Positions 22,785 to 34,336 of a DNA stretch of 39,403 nt are shown here, piece after piece. The notes under the pieces were generated by a model. That model had not been told where the DNA came from and did no database searches. It saw only the letters and a program-made list of their open reading frames with translations. The position numbers and the translations under genes were made by a program. The stretch's first letter is position 1; each line of letters starts with the position of its first letter. This DNA is from Suillus spraguei. Lineage: Eukaryota > Basidiomycota > Agaricomycetes > Boletales > Suillaceae. The stretch is from contig JABCPU010000554.1 of assembly GCA_016800925.1 (NCBI GenBank), positions 1 to 39,403 on the forward strand, read 5' to 3'.

Positions 22785-24090
22785 ATGAACACTTCTTCCA
22801 TGTCCACTTGTGACATAAAAATCTGGCGCACTTGGGCCCTGGCCATCACTCATGAAGCAGGGGCATATACCGAGCAAAAATTCAATGCAGAGAAGACTGG
22901 AGGAGAACCGGTTATACCTTCTCTGAACCTGGACACTGATCTGGTGATGGCGTGCGATCGCTTGGCTGATGTACTCATAAAGGCATATAAAAATCCCAGT
23001 GGGTCTTCCTGCAGATGTTGAAAATGTGTTTGATCATCCAAATTCCTTCATGACAGTTAAGATACAGATTGATATTGCAAGATATAGCAAATTGATATCC
23101 CCAAAGAACACTGGGCATAATGAGGAGAAAGAGGAGAAGTTGCTTGAGAGGTGTCCTCCTGGCCATGAGGGCACAAAGGTGGTGGACAAACCTGCCACAA
23201 TTATTGATGTTTCCGGTACCATCATCGCATGGTACCTTCCGGACGCCCTGACCGAGACCACCCAGGTGCGTAATGTGTAGATTGTTACTCAATGGATATT
23301 GAATATCAAATGGTACCTACAGAAGGAAATCAGGCGGCCACCGATTTGCTGGGTCCAAGCCTCGAAAAAAGTGTAAAGGCTGATGGCAATTGGCGATATA
23401 ATCAAGAATGGTTCAAACAGGGCTCGGAAAATGTTGGGTCAACTCCCGGATGCATCAATTTATCTCCGGCATGGTTTCAACAGGGCCACGAGGTAGGATG
23501 TGATGAGATGGTGATTTCTGGAGTCAAACTCACCAATCCCATAGAATCTGTCAGATCCGGAGGTATCCGCATCATTGAAGGGACCCTCCTCCGAGAATAT
23601 CCTGAAAGCTATTGCAAGGCCGGCAGCCATCGCATCAGCAGCACTCAGGGTCATGCATCCTCAGCAGTATTTTGCAGGGTTACGAGCCTTGTCACACCTC
23701 GGAGATAAGGCAGTGAGCAAGGAACTGCCACAGATGCCAGAGACCCTGCAGTACTGGGCATCCGTGTTTAACAGCCTCTCCATCATTTCCAATCGGGAAA
23801 CCCCCAATCATCGAGACCATTTATCAATTCCTGAATGCTTCGATATTCTCACCACCGTGGGGAACTATTCTAATGCTCGGATGAGTATGCCAAGCCTTCA
23901 GCTGGAATTCAGGTATGATTCCGGCTGTATGATTGCATTTTCGGGAAGAATTGTGAGACATGGTGTTGATGGAGGGGAAGGGGATCGGATTGCTTGGGCA
24001 TGGTATATGAGGGATTCTGTGCACATTTATGCCGGGGTTCCCTCATGTGGATGGGCTATGGTCGAAGGCCACATACTAAGCACGGTGTGA
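22785..24090 (+). CDS. TET/JBP-family 2-oxoglutarate/Fe(II) dioxygenase, one apparent frameshift
   Basis: Fungal TET/JBP enzymes oxidise 5-methylcytosine (or thymine) in DNA using Fe(II) and 2-oxoglutarate. Exon 1 runs from ATG 22785 to 23265, exon 2 from 23334 to 23492, exon 3 from 23545 to TGA 24090; introns are 68 and 52 nt, both phase 0. The joined product would be about 394 residues if one extra G in the GGG at 23001-23003 is discounted; as written, the frame stops at TGA soon after. In the dioxygenase domain the iron ligands are H302 and D304 (RETPNHRDH) and H352 (SGRIVRHGV), and the 2-oxoglutarate-binding arginine is R361 (GDRIAWAWYMRD). N-terminal blocks (IPSLNLDTDLVMACDRLADV, CPPGHEGTKVVDKP, WYLPDAL) also fit fungal members as I recall them. 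All catalytic residues are present. The frameshift is either a sequencing error or recent inactivation. The gene lies between the subterminal array and an internal repeat array and converges on the transposase. Confidence 0.85.
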
Positions 24091-24179
24091 AAGATCAAAG
24101 AAGTTGACAGAGTTGTGACCCATGTTAGTAGCAACACACAAATACCATGTACCAATTAGAGCATCAACAGTTCTGGAAC

Positions 24180-26110
24180 TCAAGTCGGAAGTCGAGTTCC
24201 ATGAATTGAGTCCCTAAGTCTGTGTATCTCGGGACTCGGGACTCGATCCTCGAAATTAGGGACTCAATGATCGATAGTCCGAATTCAGGCTTCACACTCG
24301 GGACTCAGGAAAGTGTGAGGCAGCACAATGTGAGGCAACAGACTTTGACCCACACATTGTGACTGCCGAACACCGAACACCGGCAGCCGGCACTCGGGAC
24401 TCAGGACTGACACCAATGTGAAAAATATGAATTCACATATAGTGAGTGCCAAATCCCAAACTCAGGCAGCCGGAGCTCAGGACTCGGGACTCAGAACAAT
24501 GTGAAAGATGTGAATTCACATATCATAAATGACGAACTCCGAATCCCGGCAGCCGCACTCGGGACTCGGGACTCAGAATAATGTGCAAGTCATTGATCCA
24601 CACATGTTGAGGGCCGAACTCCGAACCCCGGCAGCCAGCAGTCCGGACTTGGGACTCAGAAGAACGAGAAAGATATTGAGTCCTACATGTAAAGTGCCGA
24701 ACGCCGAATGCCGAACCCTGTGAAAGATACTGATTCCCACATATCAAGTGGCGAACCCGGAACCCCGGCAGCCGGAACTCGGGACTCGGGACACACAACA
24801 TTGTGAATGATATTGATGCACACATGTTAAGTGGCGAACGCCGACTGCCGAGCCCCAGCACCCGGAACTCGGCACTCGGTACTCACAATAATCCACACAT
24901 GTTGAGTGCCGAACCCCGAACTCCGGCAGCCGGAACTCGGGACTCACAACATTGTGAAAGATACTGATTCCCATATGTAAAGTGCCTAACCCCGAACCCC
25001 AGCAGCCGGAACTCGGGACTCGGGACACACAACATTGTGAATAATATTGATGCACACATGTTAAGTCCCGAACGCCGACTGCCGAGGCCCGGCACCCGGA
25101 ACTCGGCACTCGGCACTCAGAATAATCCACACATGTTGAGTGCCGAACCCCGAACTCCGGCAGCCGGAACTCGGGACTCACAATATTGTGAATGATTTTG
25201 ATGCACACATGTTAAGTGGCGAACGCCGACTGCCGAGCCCCGGCACCCGGAACTCGGCACTCGGTACTCACAATAATCCACACATGTTGAGTGCCGAACC
25301 CCGAACTCCGGCAGCCGGAACTCGGGACTCACAACATTGTGAAAGATACTGATTCCCATATGTAAAGTGCCTAACCCCGAAACCCCGGCAGCCGGAACTC
25401 GGGACTCGGGACACACAACATTGTGAATGATATTGATGCACACATGTTAAGTCCCGAACGCCGACTGCCGAGCCCCGGCACCCGGAACTCGGCACTCAGC
25501 ACTCAGAATAATCCACACATGTTGGGTGCCGAACCCCGAACTCCGGCAGCCGGGACTCGGGACTCGGGACTCACAACATTGTGAATGATATGGATGCACA
25601 CATGTGAAGTGCCGAACGCCGACTGCCGAGGCCCGGCACCCGGAACTCGGGACTCGGGACTCACAACATTGTGCATGATATGGATGCACACATGTGAAGT
25701 GCCGAACGCCGACTGCCGAGGCCCGCACCCGGAACTCGGGACTCGGCACTCAGAATAATGTGAAAGTTATTGATCCACATATGTTGACTGCCGAACCCCG
25801 CACTGTCGCACAGATATCTATTTCGTCTCGAACCTTGATTGCTGAACCCCAAACCATGAAATCCGGTAGTCCACAATTGTGGGGTTCGGGGTTCGGTACC
25901 TAAGATTCATGACTCGCCACTCAGAAATATTGAGGCAATCTTGCCATTCGAAGTCGAGTCCCATGAATTAAGTCCCAAACTCTAAGTACCATTGCACTCA
26001 GGCATTCACCACTTAGCATTTGGGATTTAGGACTCTACATCCGGATCTTGACATCCAGTACTCAAAATCCGGAACAAAATATTCGGGAGTCAAGACAACA
26101 TTTGGACGGA
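24180..26110 (+). repeat. Left internal repeat array, about 77-bp units
   Basis: Units combine a G+C-rich half (GTGCCGAACCCCGAACTCCG, then GGCACTCGGGACTCGG) and an A+T-rich half (ACAACATTGTGAATGATATTGA then TGCACACATGTTAA). The period is near 75-80 bp, and higher-order groups of about three units are visible (for example 24909 against 25140). The array decays at both ends. Many long open frames cross it in several frames because the unit is near a multiple of three; they are not genes. Confidence 0.85.
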
Positions 26111-26148
26111 ATAAAATATTTTACATCATGTATGAAATGAAGACCATT

Positions 26149-26960
26149 CTAATCTAAACACAGTGAAGAGGACTCCACTCCCCTGCCTCTCTTCAATCTC
26201 TGTAGCATGTCAGTGTACATCTTCACCTCTGCCATCTTCTCATGGATACCCTCATCTTGCTCCTCCATCAATGCTACCAGGCGTGCTCGAATCATCTTAA
26301 GTCCCATCACTGATGGGCCTGATGAGTCATTTACCTCCTCAGGAAGAACCAAGCCATCATCCTCAACTCCATTTACCATCCAATGCTGGTAGTGAACAAC
26401 ACAGGACCTCATGATCTGACCCCATTGCCATGGTTCATTCGGAATTTCAGTGTGTCCCATCCACCATGGAGTATCATAGCTGGGAATAATCCGGGATGGA
26501 TGTCCTGGAGCTGCGACATCATCAAACTGACATAGGTGGGATGAAAAGATGTGGTCTGGAACAGTGTTCCAGGTGAGCATGGGATACAATGTCAGGACAT
26601 GACGACGGGGCTTGGAACAACAGAAACGATGTTCCTTGCAGCTGAGTACTGCAGGAGTGGCGTAACAAATGTCTGTTGGAAATCTCAGCATTGCCCAAAA
26701 AAGTCAGCCGGTCATCCGGTAATCAGTCACTTACATTGATCTCCCATTGCAACCCAGCTTTAAAGTACATGATCCGGGCAGAAGAGGGAGGGTTGTTAGC
26801 AGCCTCCATCTGATATTGAGAGATACATGCGCGGATGCGCGATGCAGCCATATTCAAAGTACAAGAAATATCTTGAAGGTTCAGCTTCATGGGTGCCAGT
26901 GATGTCCAGTATTTGGAGTGCCAGATGTGGATGCAGGAGTTTCAGGCATGGCTAATGCAA
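26149..26960 (-). CDS. Cargo gene A, unknown function, coiled-coil C-terminus
   Basis: The family is not recognised. The best frame (26691-26149) contains PWWMGHTEIPNEPWQWGQI and ends in a charged helical segment (KMIRARLVALMEEQDEGIHE) likely to form a coiled coil. Upstream, a stretch at about 26860-26740 reads MAASRIRACISQYQMEAANN and could be a first exon joined through an intron ending near 26680, but the frames do not join cleanly by eye. The start is therefore uncertain and the gene may be broken. It lies directly downstream of the transposase on the same strand and between it and the left internal array, so it travels with the element. Confidence 0.45.
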
Positions 26961-27036
26961 GAGTGTGACGCTGGGAATGACACTGACAGATGGTAAAGAG
27001 CTGATGATATGAGTCACTGATGGATGGATTAGAAAT

Positions 27037-30000
27037 TCAAAACTCCGACATGGGCTGACCCGGACAATTCCCGGGACTCAATGTTTGGGTGTCAAATATG
27101 CGTTTCATCAGCAAAACAAATTCATTCATGTGCACCATCGATAAACGAGGGCTGCAGGTCTTGAAATGCTGCCTGTGCATCCTGACTAGTAAGGAATACA
27201 TTTGAGACTGCCGTCCGGCATAGCATGCATGACCCGGAAGTTGTTTCAACAATGAGTCCTGCATCCGGGCACCCCATGTGGTTGCCTTCCACAAGAAAAA
27301 GTTGCACGTCCAATCCATCTCTGATTGCACCAATGATATTTCTTCCATCCATCGATCCCATAGTGCCTTTGCCCGAAGCCAATGAACTCGGTAAACTTGG
27401 GATGGGTCCTGTCAGCTCACCACGGAATATATCAAGCATGCCCGAACTCACATTCCTCATTCCAGGAATTTTCTGGACCCTCCATGTCGACTTCCACTGA
27501 CCAGAACCAAGCGAGGGACTCATTTCGCTGACCTCGGGCGTTTGGATCGCCGATGGCAGTGCTGATTTTGAGCTGCTCGCGAAGCAGGGGTTTGTATTTC
27601 TGAAGCTGGTCTGGCCCCGGCTCAAGTTGTATCATTTGCTTCCTGGTTTTTGTATATATAACTGGCATGTAGGGATACTGCCTGCTGCACTGAGGTCACC
27701 TGGGACCACGCTCGAGTTTTTAGGGCTTGAGATTTGGCTTGCCTAACTGTTGTTCGGAACAGGATAGCCTTGTTGCACAAGTGAATGCGGAGATTGTGCA
27801 GGGCATCATTGGCCTGCCCTTCACGAAGGGACATCTCCAACGGAATCAGATCCTCTGCCATACAGCGTCTGCAATGTTCAACCCCGAGGTTTGATGGCAA
27901 TGGAATTATGGTGAGCTCAGGGGAGTTTGTCCATGCATCAGATGTCTCGGTGAAATCCGCCGGGTCATCATCGATATCGTCAAGAATATCTATGTTCAAG
28001 TCGTCAGGATCGTCATCTGCATCAAATCCCTCTCCCAGATGCGTAAGAGCAGACCGAGTGAATTCATCTATCTGGCCTTGAATACGATCGCGTTGCCGGG
28101 CGATATCTAATCTCTGTGTCTCCGTCGATCGTCTTCCAATTCTGCGGACCTCGATGAGCAATGCAATTTGAGCCTCTTCAATTGCCAACCCAATGGATAT
28201 CCATGTTGCCACAGATCTGCGAGAGGGTGCTGCATGACGGGCATTACCCGCTTCTAGTAGTCTAAGCTCGATCTCCTTTTTGCTTGGTGCTAAGTGAAAA
28301 ATGAATGCGGAGCTCCACGGAGACAAAGAATGTTAACTTACCCTTCTTGATATTGATTTCATATAAATCCATCGCCGCAGGATCCCTGATTCTCTTGGAC
28401 TGAGCGACCATCTCGCTGGCTAACCATTGTGTCTTTAAATTGCCGGGTGCAGCTTCATCAAGTCTGTCGAAAGCCTTGCCACTTTCGGCGATGCCATTCT
28501 TCGCCAGCTTGTATTTCCGGCAAAGAGTCCTTTTCATGCGGATCATCTTGCAGAAATTGGAATCGTTCATCTGATAATCAAGACATTCCTTTCGGTGCGG
28601 GGATGACATTCCCCGAGCGGCAGGGGAAATCAGGTTGAGACGCGCCCATAGGGTCTCCATGATCTCTCCATCAATCCGGCCAATGCCTTCAATAAAATTC
28701 GAAGCATATCGGACATAGCAACTGTCCTGATGTCCATGCACATGCCACAACCGATTCCAGGAATGATGGTCAGTTCCGGTACCATGTCAAGGTATCGGCT
28801 TCGATCCACCCGAACACGAAAGTGCTTGTTGTATTGACAATTAATGTCATAGAAGGTGACAGCCCTGGTAATGCCTTCCATGTTGTGCTGGGCAGCCTCA
28901 CAAAGGGCGTAGTCCATGTTCATTTGTCTGCAAATGATGCATGGTCAACTAGTGAATGTCGATTGGCATGTTTGGCTTGCCTTTCCCCTTTCTGAAAATC
29001 AACCCATCGAGTGAGGGACAAAGCACCCATGCCGGGCGCAGGCAACTCCCCCGATTCCTGTGGACTCGAGCTTGTGCCGCGCCGCATTTGCTTGATTGAC
29101 CGCCCGGTGATTGTTGCAGCTCGATTTTTCCACCGTGTCAGCAGCCTCCGCAAGATGCATGTTATACCTGTCCTTTCCGACCATGAATCCAAGCCCATCT
29201 GAAAGCCAAACTTCATCGAGGGGATTAATGGGATGCAGGTGTTCAGCTTTGAAATTTCCGTCCATCACAAATGACCGGGTGTATTTCCAGCTTGGAGTTC
29301 TTATCATCGCCGAGTTCACTTCGGTATTGAACATGACTCACTCATCAAGTGATTCATCCCCTGACAAAGATACATTAATCCCAGGCTGAGGACATGCCGG
29401 GCAAAATAATGCAAGATCTCCTGCGTTCGGGATGTCAGAACGATGGCCATAGCCATGCCATTTCATGGTCTTCAACTGCCTCCACTGTCGAGCGACTCTC
29501 ATGAGCTCTCTGTATCGATCCTTGCCACGGCCTGTGTCAACATCATGTCCTTTAGATGAAGCACAAATAGCATTACCGGAACAAGGTGTGGAAACATGCT
29601 CGAGGTCATTCGCCGGAGCTTACTGTAATAGTTCATTGCGGAGGTGCCGCATTCAAGGTTGTCCAATAGAAAATCATCCAGCACTCCGAAGGTAAACACG
29701 GTCTTCGGCCTGTTAAACGATGCAGGGAAAAATCCATGCCGAAACATTTGAATGTCCGGACTCATGGCATTTGGACAATCGCAGCAGCGAACCTCGAGGC
29801 GGTGAACTCCGGACTTGTCAACGATGACCATGGTGTTTTCCTTCGGCTGGAACTCAGGTCCCGACACAGACGGAAGATCTTCGGGCTCAAGCTGGTCTTC
29901 AGGTTCATCTCCTTCGAACAAATCCCACCTATCTGTGAGCACCGGACATTGCTTGCCATCATGCCCGAGGTGTATGGTGAGTCCCACATGAGCGAGACAA

Positions 30001-30554
30001 CTCCGCTCGAAGAATTGACCATTCCATTGACTGATCCAGTGGAAAGGATTGCAACGATGTTGACTCCTGCAACAGCCCGTGCAATAGAGAGGCTCGCCAA
30101 GACAATCTTGACATTTGTAGACCCCATCCTGGTGGCAGATGATGCATCTCCTGTCTTCTGGTGGAGCTTCTCGATCCAGGAGGTGATGCAGATATGATTC
30201 CTGCCTTGGCAGCCATTGCCTGAGGTAGTCATTTTGACTCTGCATTTTTTATATTGAGCTATAGTTTGAATGACACTCCAACATTTAACATGAACTTGCC
30301 ATGGTTTTTGGGAGTTGCAATGGCTCAAATGAGCCTTGGTCTTGCTCGTAAGTATTGTCAGGAAAGTCATCCCAAGGAGGTGGTGCCTGAACAGGCTGAA
30401 GTGTTGGTGATTCTGGGGGAGAGTGAGGCATGGACCTGTAGGCTCGTCGTCTTGTGCTTGCAAGTGGGACCTTGACCCAAATCTTTCTACCCTTGCTGCC
30501 CCTTGCTTCTACCCTGTGGGATTTTTGCAATGGGGTGCATCTACCTATCTTCAT
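27037..30554 (-). pseudogene. KDZ transposase with CxC2-like cysteine cluster, frameshifted
   Basis: This is the element's own transposase, which would cut and paste its ends. An N-terminal basic leader is followed at about 30155-30000 by the CxC2-like zinc cluster (RCIICHQDGVYKCQDC, YCTGCCRSQHRCNPFHW) seen in KDZ proteins. The RNase-H-fold core has acidic residues in FVMDGNF (29260-29262), FYDINCQYNKH (28846-28848) and DGEIMETLW (28655-28657), the presumed D-D-E triad. GGVACARHGCFVPH and DFQKGERQ lie between. The C-terminal region has DPNARGQRNESLAWFW and, after an intron, YRVHWLRAKALWDRW. Three breaks are visible: an extra G at about 29003-29005, a missing base near 28750 and a shift near 27665. 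Two introns are supported: a GC-AG intron at 28928-28980 and a GT-AG intron near 28340-28278. If the breaks are real, the transposase is inactive. Confidence 0.88.
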
Positions 30555-31080
30555 CTTATTTTATAATGCTAATGTTGCAAGCAAAGCATCTGCTCAGGTG
30601 GAATGAATTTTTATTACATTGTGGTGTCATACAGTCCTGCCGACTCATTACAAATTTATGTCCATTTTATGGCTTCGGGACCAATATAGCTCAATTAAGC
30701 TACTTTAGCTTTTGTCAAAGATCAACTTCTGTCAATTCGTTCATTCTTCCACCTTGCTTATCCTCAGCCCATTCTGCATTTGATTCACATGGCAAGGACG
30801 GTCATTCCACTCACTTGACTTCCGGCAGAAATAGGGCACGTCAACCACAGACACAGAAGCTCACGGGAAAACGAAATTTCGGAGTTGAAGAACTACCTTC
30901 CTGAGTGGACCGCAGCCAAAAGGGGTGAGAAGCGAGGGGTTTCACTGCAATTGCCAGGGCAGCCAGGTTGTTTGCTCCTAAAGTCGACCAATGACAATGG
31001 AAAAAGAGGAAGCAGGTGATGCGTCTTCGTTGTGTTGAAAACTACAATTTTAACATCTTATTCTTCCATCAACTCTCAGA
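30555..31080. promoter_or_regulatory. Shared upstream region of the transposase and cargo gene B
   Basis: These 526 bp separate two divergent starts and hold no supported gene. They could serve as a bidirectional promoter. No specific binding site was recognised. Confidence 0.35.
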
Positions 31081-32680
31081 TGTATAACACTTGGTTGTTC
31101 AACAACAAGAAAAGGAAGGAAAGGAAGGACATGATAAAGTATGGAGGAAATGGAGCCTAGATGGTGGTCTACCAGCAGAAGCGCGAAGAGGTGCTAAAGA
31201 GGATTGAGGACGAGTCCGGGCAAAGCCGGGAGATCCCAGGATGTTCAAACATTATCAGGGGGCTGTGAAGAGATCATGGCTGAATTGGACGACGACGAGT
31301 TGGAGAGGCAAAAGAAACAGCGGAAGAATGGTCAAACAGCTTTCCTCCTCCGGAGATACAAGCAGAAGTTGCTCGTAAGAAGGACCGGCATATATGGAGC
31401 ACTTTCGAAAGAGATGTGGAGGCAATGCGGGATGAGAGTTTTTGTGTTGTCAGCTTGGAAGAATGAACAGGGAGAGGTTCTGTTCGGGATGTAAGTCAAT
31501 TGTGTCCGTCATCGCGATCTTGGATCTCATATATGTGTGCAGCATGATGATAATGAGGCATTAGGAGATGGGGACAGCTTCATGAAGACTAAGGACTGGG
31601 AGGACATTGAGCAGTATGGCAGGAGTACGCCCAGGAACAGTTCGGTGAGTGTTTGAACTTGGATGCAAGAATGAATTCGTTGATCATCACAATGATAGTG
31701 CCGGGCACAGGAGGAGGACGACAGGTCAAGGGAGTCGCAAAAGAGTCAGAAAACCAGCTTTGGAACTCGACAAAGATGGAAATGGGATGCCGTTGCTTCC
31801 AGACATCACGGAAACAAACTTGAGGAGAAGAAAGCCATAGTCAGGGCTTTCTTACATGCACTACAGTGAGTCTTTCGTGCAACATCTGAGCTGTTGCTGA
31901 ATGCGTGGACACAGGAATATGTTCCGGGAATGACAAGGCTGTCGTGCCATGGAGTGCCTCGTACAAAGTCAGGATGACTTTGTGGCAGAAAGTATCTTCC
32001 GGCGGATATTGACCTGAAGGAGCCTTCGAAGTTGCAAAACTGGGACACAACGGCCTTGCTCAATTTCTGGTATGCTCAGCAGGAAACAGGAAAAGATTCA
32101 ACATTTCTGTTCAAAGCATGGAAGAACAAGGATGGGACATGGTACCATCCGTGGTATCCGGCAAGTCGCCATCGCGTCTGACTCGTCAAGTGAGAATGCA
32201 GAAGAGTGGAACTCTCCGAAGGCCCCGGGATCCATCAACCGAAGCCGAGAGTGATACCGACAGTGAAACTCATGACAAGGAGGATGACATTGATGATGAC
32301 TCGGCTGATGGTCGATCCCCACTGAAGAAACCCAGACAAATAGCACACCATCTTCAGCACCCAAGGAGACAGAAGTTCCATGTTCAATGCCGGAGCCTCG
32401 CCCGGCCAGGCCGGCCAAGGCAGGTGCACTTTTGACATCATGGATGGGCGACCTCCTGGCCGGGATCACTGAGGAAGTGGAAGAGAGGAACGCATCGCCG
32501 GAACCAAGGAGTATACAAGGCAAGAAAGCTGTCATTGAACCATCCGCAAGGACCACCCGGAGTAAGTCTCAAAAGCCGGTAGAGAGTACACTTCGAGTAA
32601 CCAGGGCAAGGGAAGGAAATAATGTACATATACCAAACTGCCCCCATGTTTACCACATTTTCATCATTTGTCACACTTCT
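31081..32680 (+). pseudogene. Cargo gene B, broken gene of unknown function
   Basis: The gene can be followed through several frames. It begins near 31080 with TWLFNNKKRKERKDMIKYGG and continues with VVYQQKREEVLKRIEDESG. Next come EEIMAELDDDELERQKK and EMWRQCGMRVFVLSAWKNEQ. A later frame has TTALLNFWYAQQETGKDS, and the C-terminal part is acidic and low-complexity (TEAESDTDSETHDKEDD) then basic. At least three frame changes and a stop (TAG near 31159) interrupt it, more than introns can explain. Similar conserved proteins of unknown function are, to my recollection, common beside transposons in mushrooms. It is divergent from the transposase, so the two may once have been co-expressed. No catalytic motif is visible. 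Confidence 0.55.
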
Positions 32681-32734
32681 TAAAACACAGTGTCCCACTT
32701 CCAAAATGTTGAATCCTAAGCACCGAGTTCCGGA

Positions 32735-33105
32735 CGTATCCTGATCACCGAGTTCCGGACGACTCCCGATCACCGAGGTCCGGCACCCAAGTATCAATCA
32801 TTGGTAGTTGGTATTAGAGATTAGGTTGTGCATCATCTAAAATACATTGGAACTGTCATTGATATACATGAAAAATTCAGTGGTTCACATGATTTAAGTA
32901 TGTGAATGAAATCCAAATATCACGAACCCGATCACCGAGTTCCGGATGAATCCCAATCACCGAGCTCCGGACCCCGGGAATCAATATTGGCTGTTGGAAT
33001 GGGACAATTGGTGTGTGCATCATCTAAAATCAATTGGAAATGTCATTGTTATACATGAAAAATTCAGTGGTGAACATGATGTAAGTATGTGAATGAATAT
33101 CAAAA
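32735..33105 (+). repeat. Two-copy 187-bp direct repeat
   Basis: A unit with GATCACCGAGTTCCGGA followed by an A+T-rich part (TGTGCATCATCTAAAAT, ACATGAAAAATTCAGTGG) starts near 32741 and again near 32929. It separates the convergent 3' ends of cargo genes B and C. The CCGAGTTCCGG words resemble those of the internal arrays. Confidence 0.65.
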
Positions 33106-33108
33106 TAT

Positions 33109-34117
33109 TTACATATGGGGTTGATCATCACACTTTTCAATGAGGGTATCTAATACAAGCAGCAATTCAGAGCTCATCTGTTTGGCCCTTTGCAACCTCC
33201 GGAGGTCCATATCAGCTCTTCTGAGTTTGTCGGATGTGTCAGCCCAAGCCACTCGGAATGGTCGGTCAGCCTCGAGGAGTTGATGTACGGTAGGCTCCGG
33301 AAGATGGTCATGACGCTGTTGGTAATGGTCCAGGCGATCCAGAATTGATTCAACTTCAAGAAAATTAGCAGAAAGATACATGATGAACAATTAAATCCTC
33401 ACATTCTGTTTGATCATATGACCCTAGGGCATGAACTCCCTAAGCATGGCACGCAGGTCTCATTGCTGAGTTCCGGTATGGGGACTGACATTTAGGAGGT
33501 GTTGCATGTGCTTGGGACATCACATCAACAATAAAAATGAGATTGTATGGGTGAACTCACCTGGAATTGCTATTCCTGGGATAGCCGGAGCATCAGTCTC
33601 AACATCAGCACATTCCGGTGCTTCATCACAATCAATAAGATCATCATCAGCCCTAGGTACAAGTCCGGATCGTTGAACAAAGGCAGTTCCTCAGGCTGAG
33701 CCGGGTATAAATGATCTGGATGGATTGAATGAACATCCAAAGTTGGATTATCTAATGTGAATTGAGAAACCTACCAGAAACTGCATCCAAGACATCCGGA
33801 ACACCTGATGACCAGAATCATAGTCGATCTCATCATCCGGCCCAAGGTATACATCTTCACTTGGATCTAATAAATGTCCAGTCAATTGTAAGATATACTC
33901 AAAGCAACACATACCTGATGAAATCCGGGACTCAGTCTCATCATCCGCCCAAGGTATACATCATCCATGCATCTGGTCCATCTCCGGTCAATTGAGAGCT
34001 GTACTGAAAGCACAACATACCTAGTGAAATCCGGGACTCGGTTGAGTCATCCACATCCATTGAGTTGTATTCAGTGACCGGAGGTTCATAAAATCTGACT
34101 GCTGGTTGAGATTTCAT
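33109..34117 (-). CDS. Cargo gene C, small helical protein of unknown function
   Basis: A likely first exon starts at ATG 34117 (MKSQPAVRFYEPPV) and ends at a good donor (GTATGT) near 34020. Middle exons appear to encode acidic peptides such as DPSEDVYLGPDDEIDYD and YPAQPEELPLFNDPDLYLG. The last exon (33390-33109) encodes a charged, helix-forming segment (DRLDHYQQRHDHLPEPTVHQ, then RRADMDLRRLQRAKQM) likely to be a coiled coil. The region 33831-34050 contains two tandem copies of about 107 bp, each with its own donor-like GTATGT, so exon choice is ambiguous. No known domain is visible. It converges on cargo gene B and is divergent from cargo gene D. Confidence 0.45.
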
Positions 34118-34336
34118 GATGTCTGATCAACTGATCAAACTGATTTGATAACTGATAACTTCGAAGTTCAACACATGGCTGGCAACGGGCCGAAAGTTGA
34201 ACCACGACCAAACAAAGACAAACAATCAACGCTTATCAAAGTTGCCTCAATTGTCTGGTTTCTTTTGAAACTTCATCCAAGTGATCACAGATTTCAAACT
34301 TATCTCAAGCTTTTCACATCTTTCAAGTCAATCCAA

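Noticed and set aside
24523..25876. Many Cys-rich open frames on both strands (peptides with VPSSGCRG)
   Set aside because: They arise from the G+C-rich internal array and occur in several frames and on both strands; no coding bias or domain is visible.
24180..26110. CRISPR-like array
   Set aside because: The spacers are not unique; the whole unit repeats and the organism is a fungus. It is satellite-like DNA.
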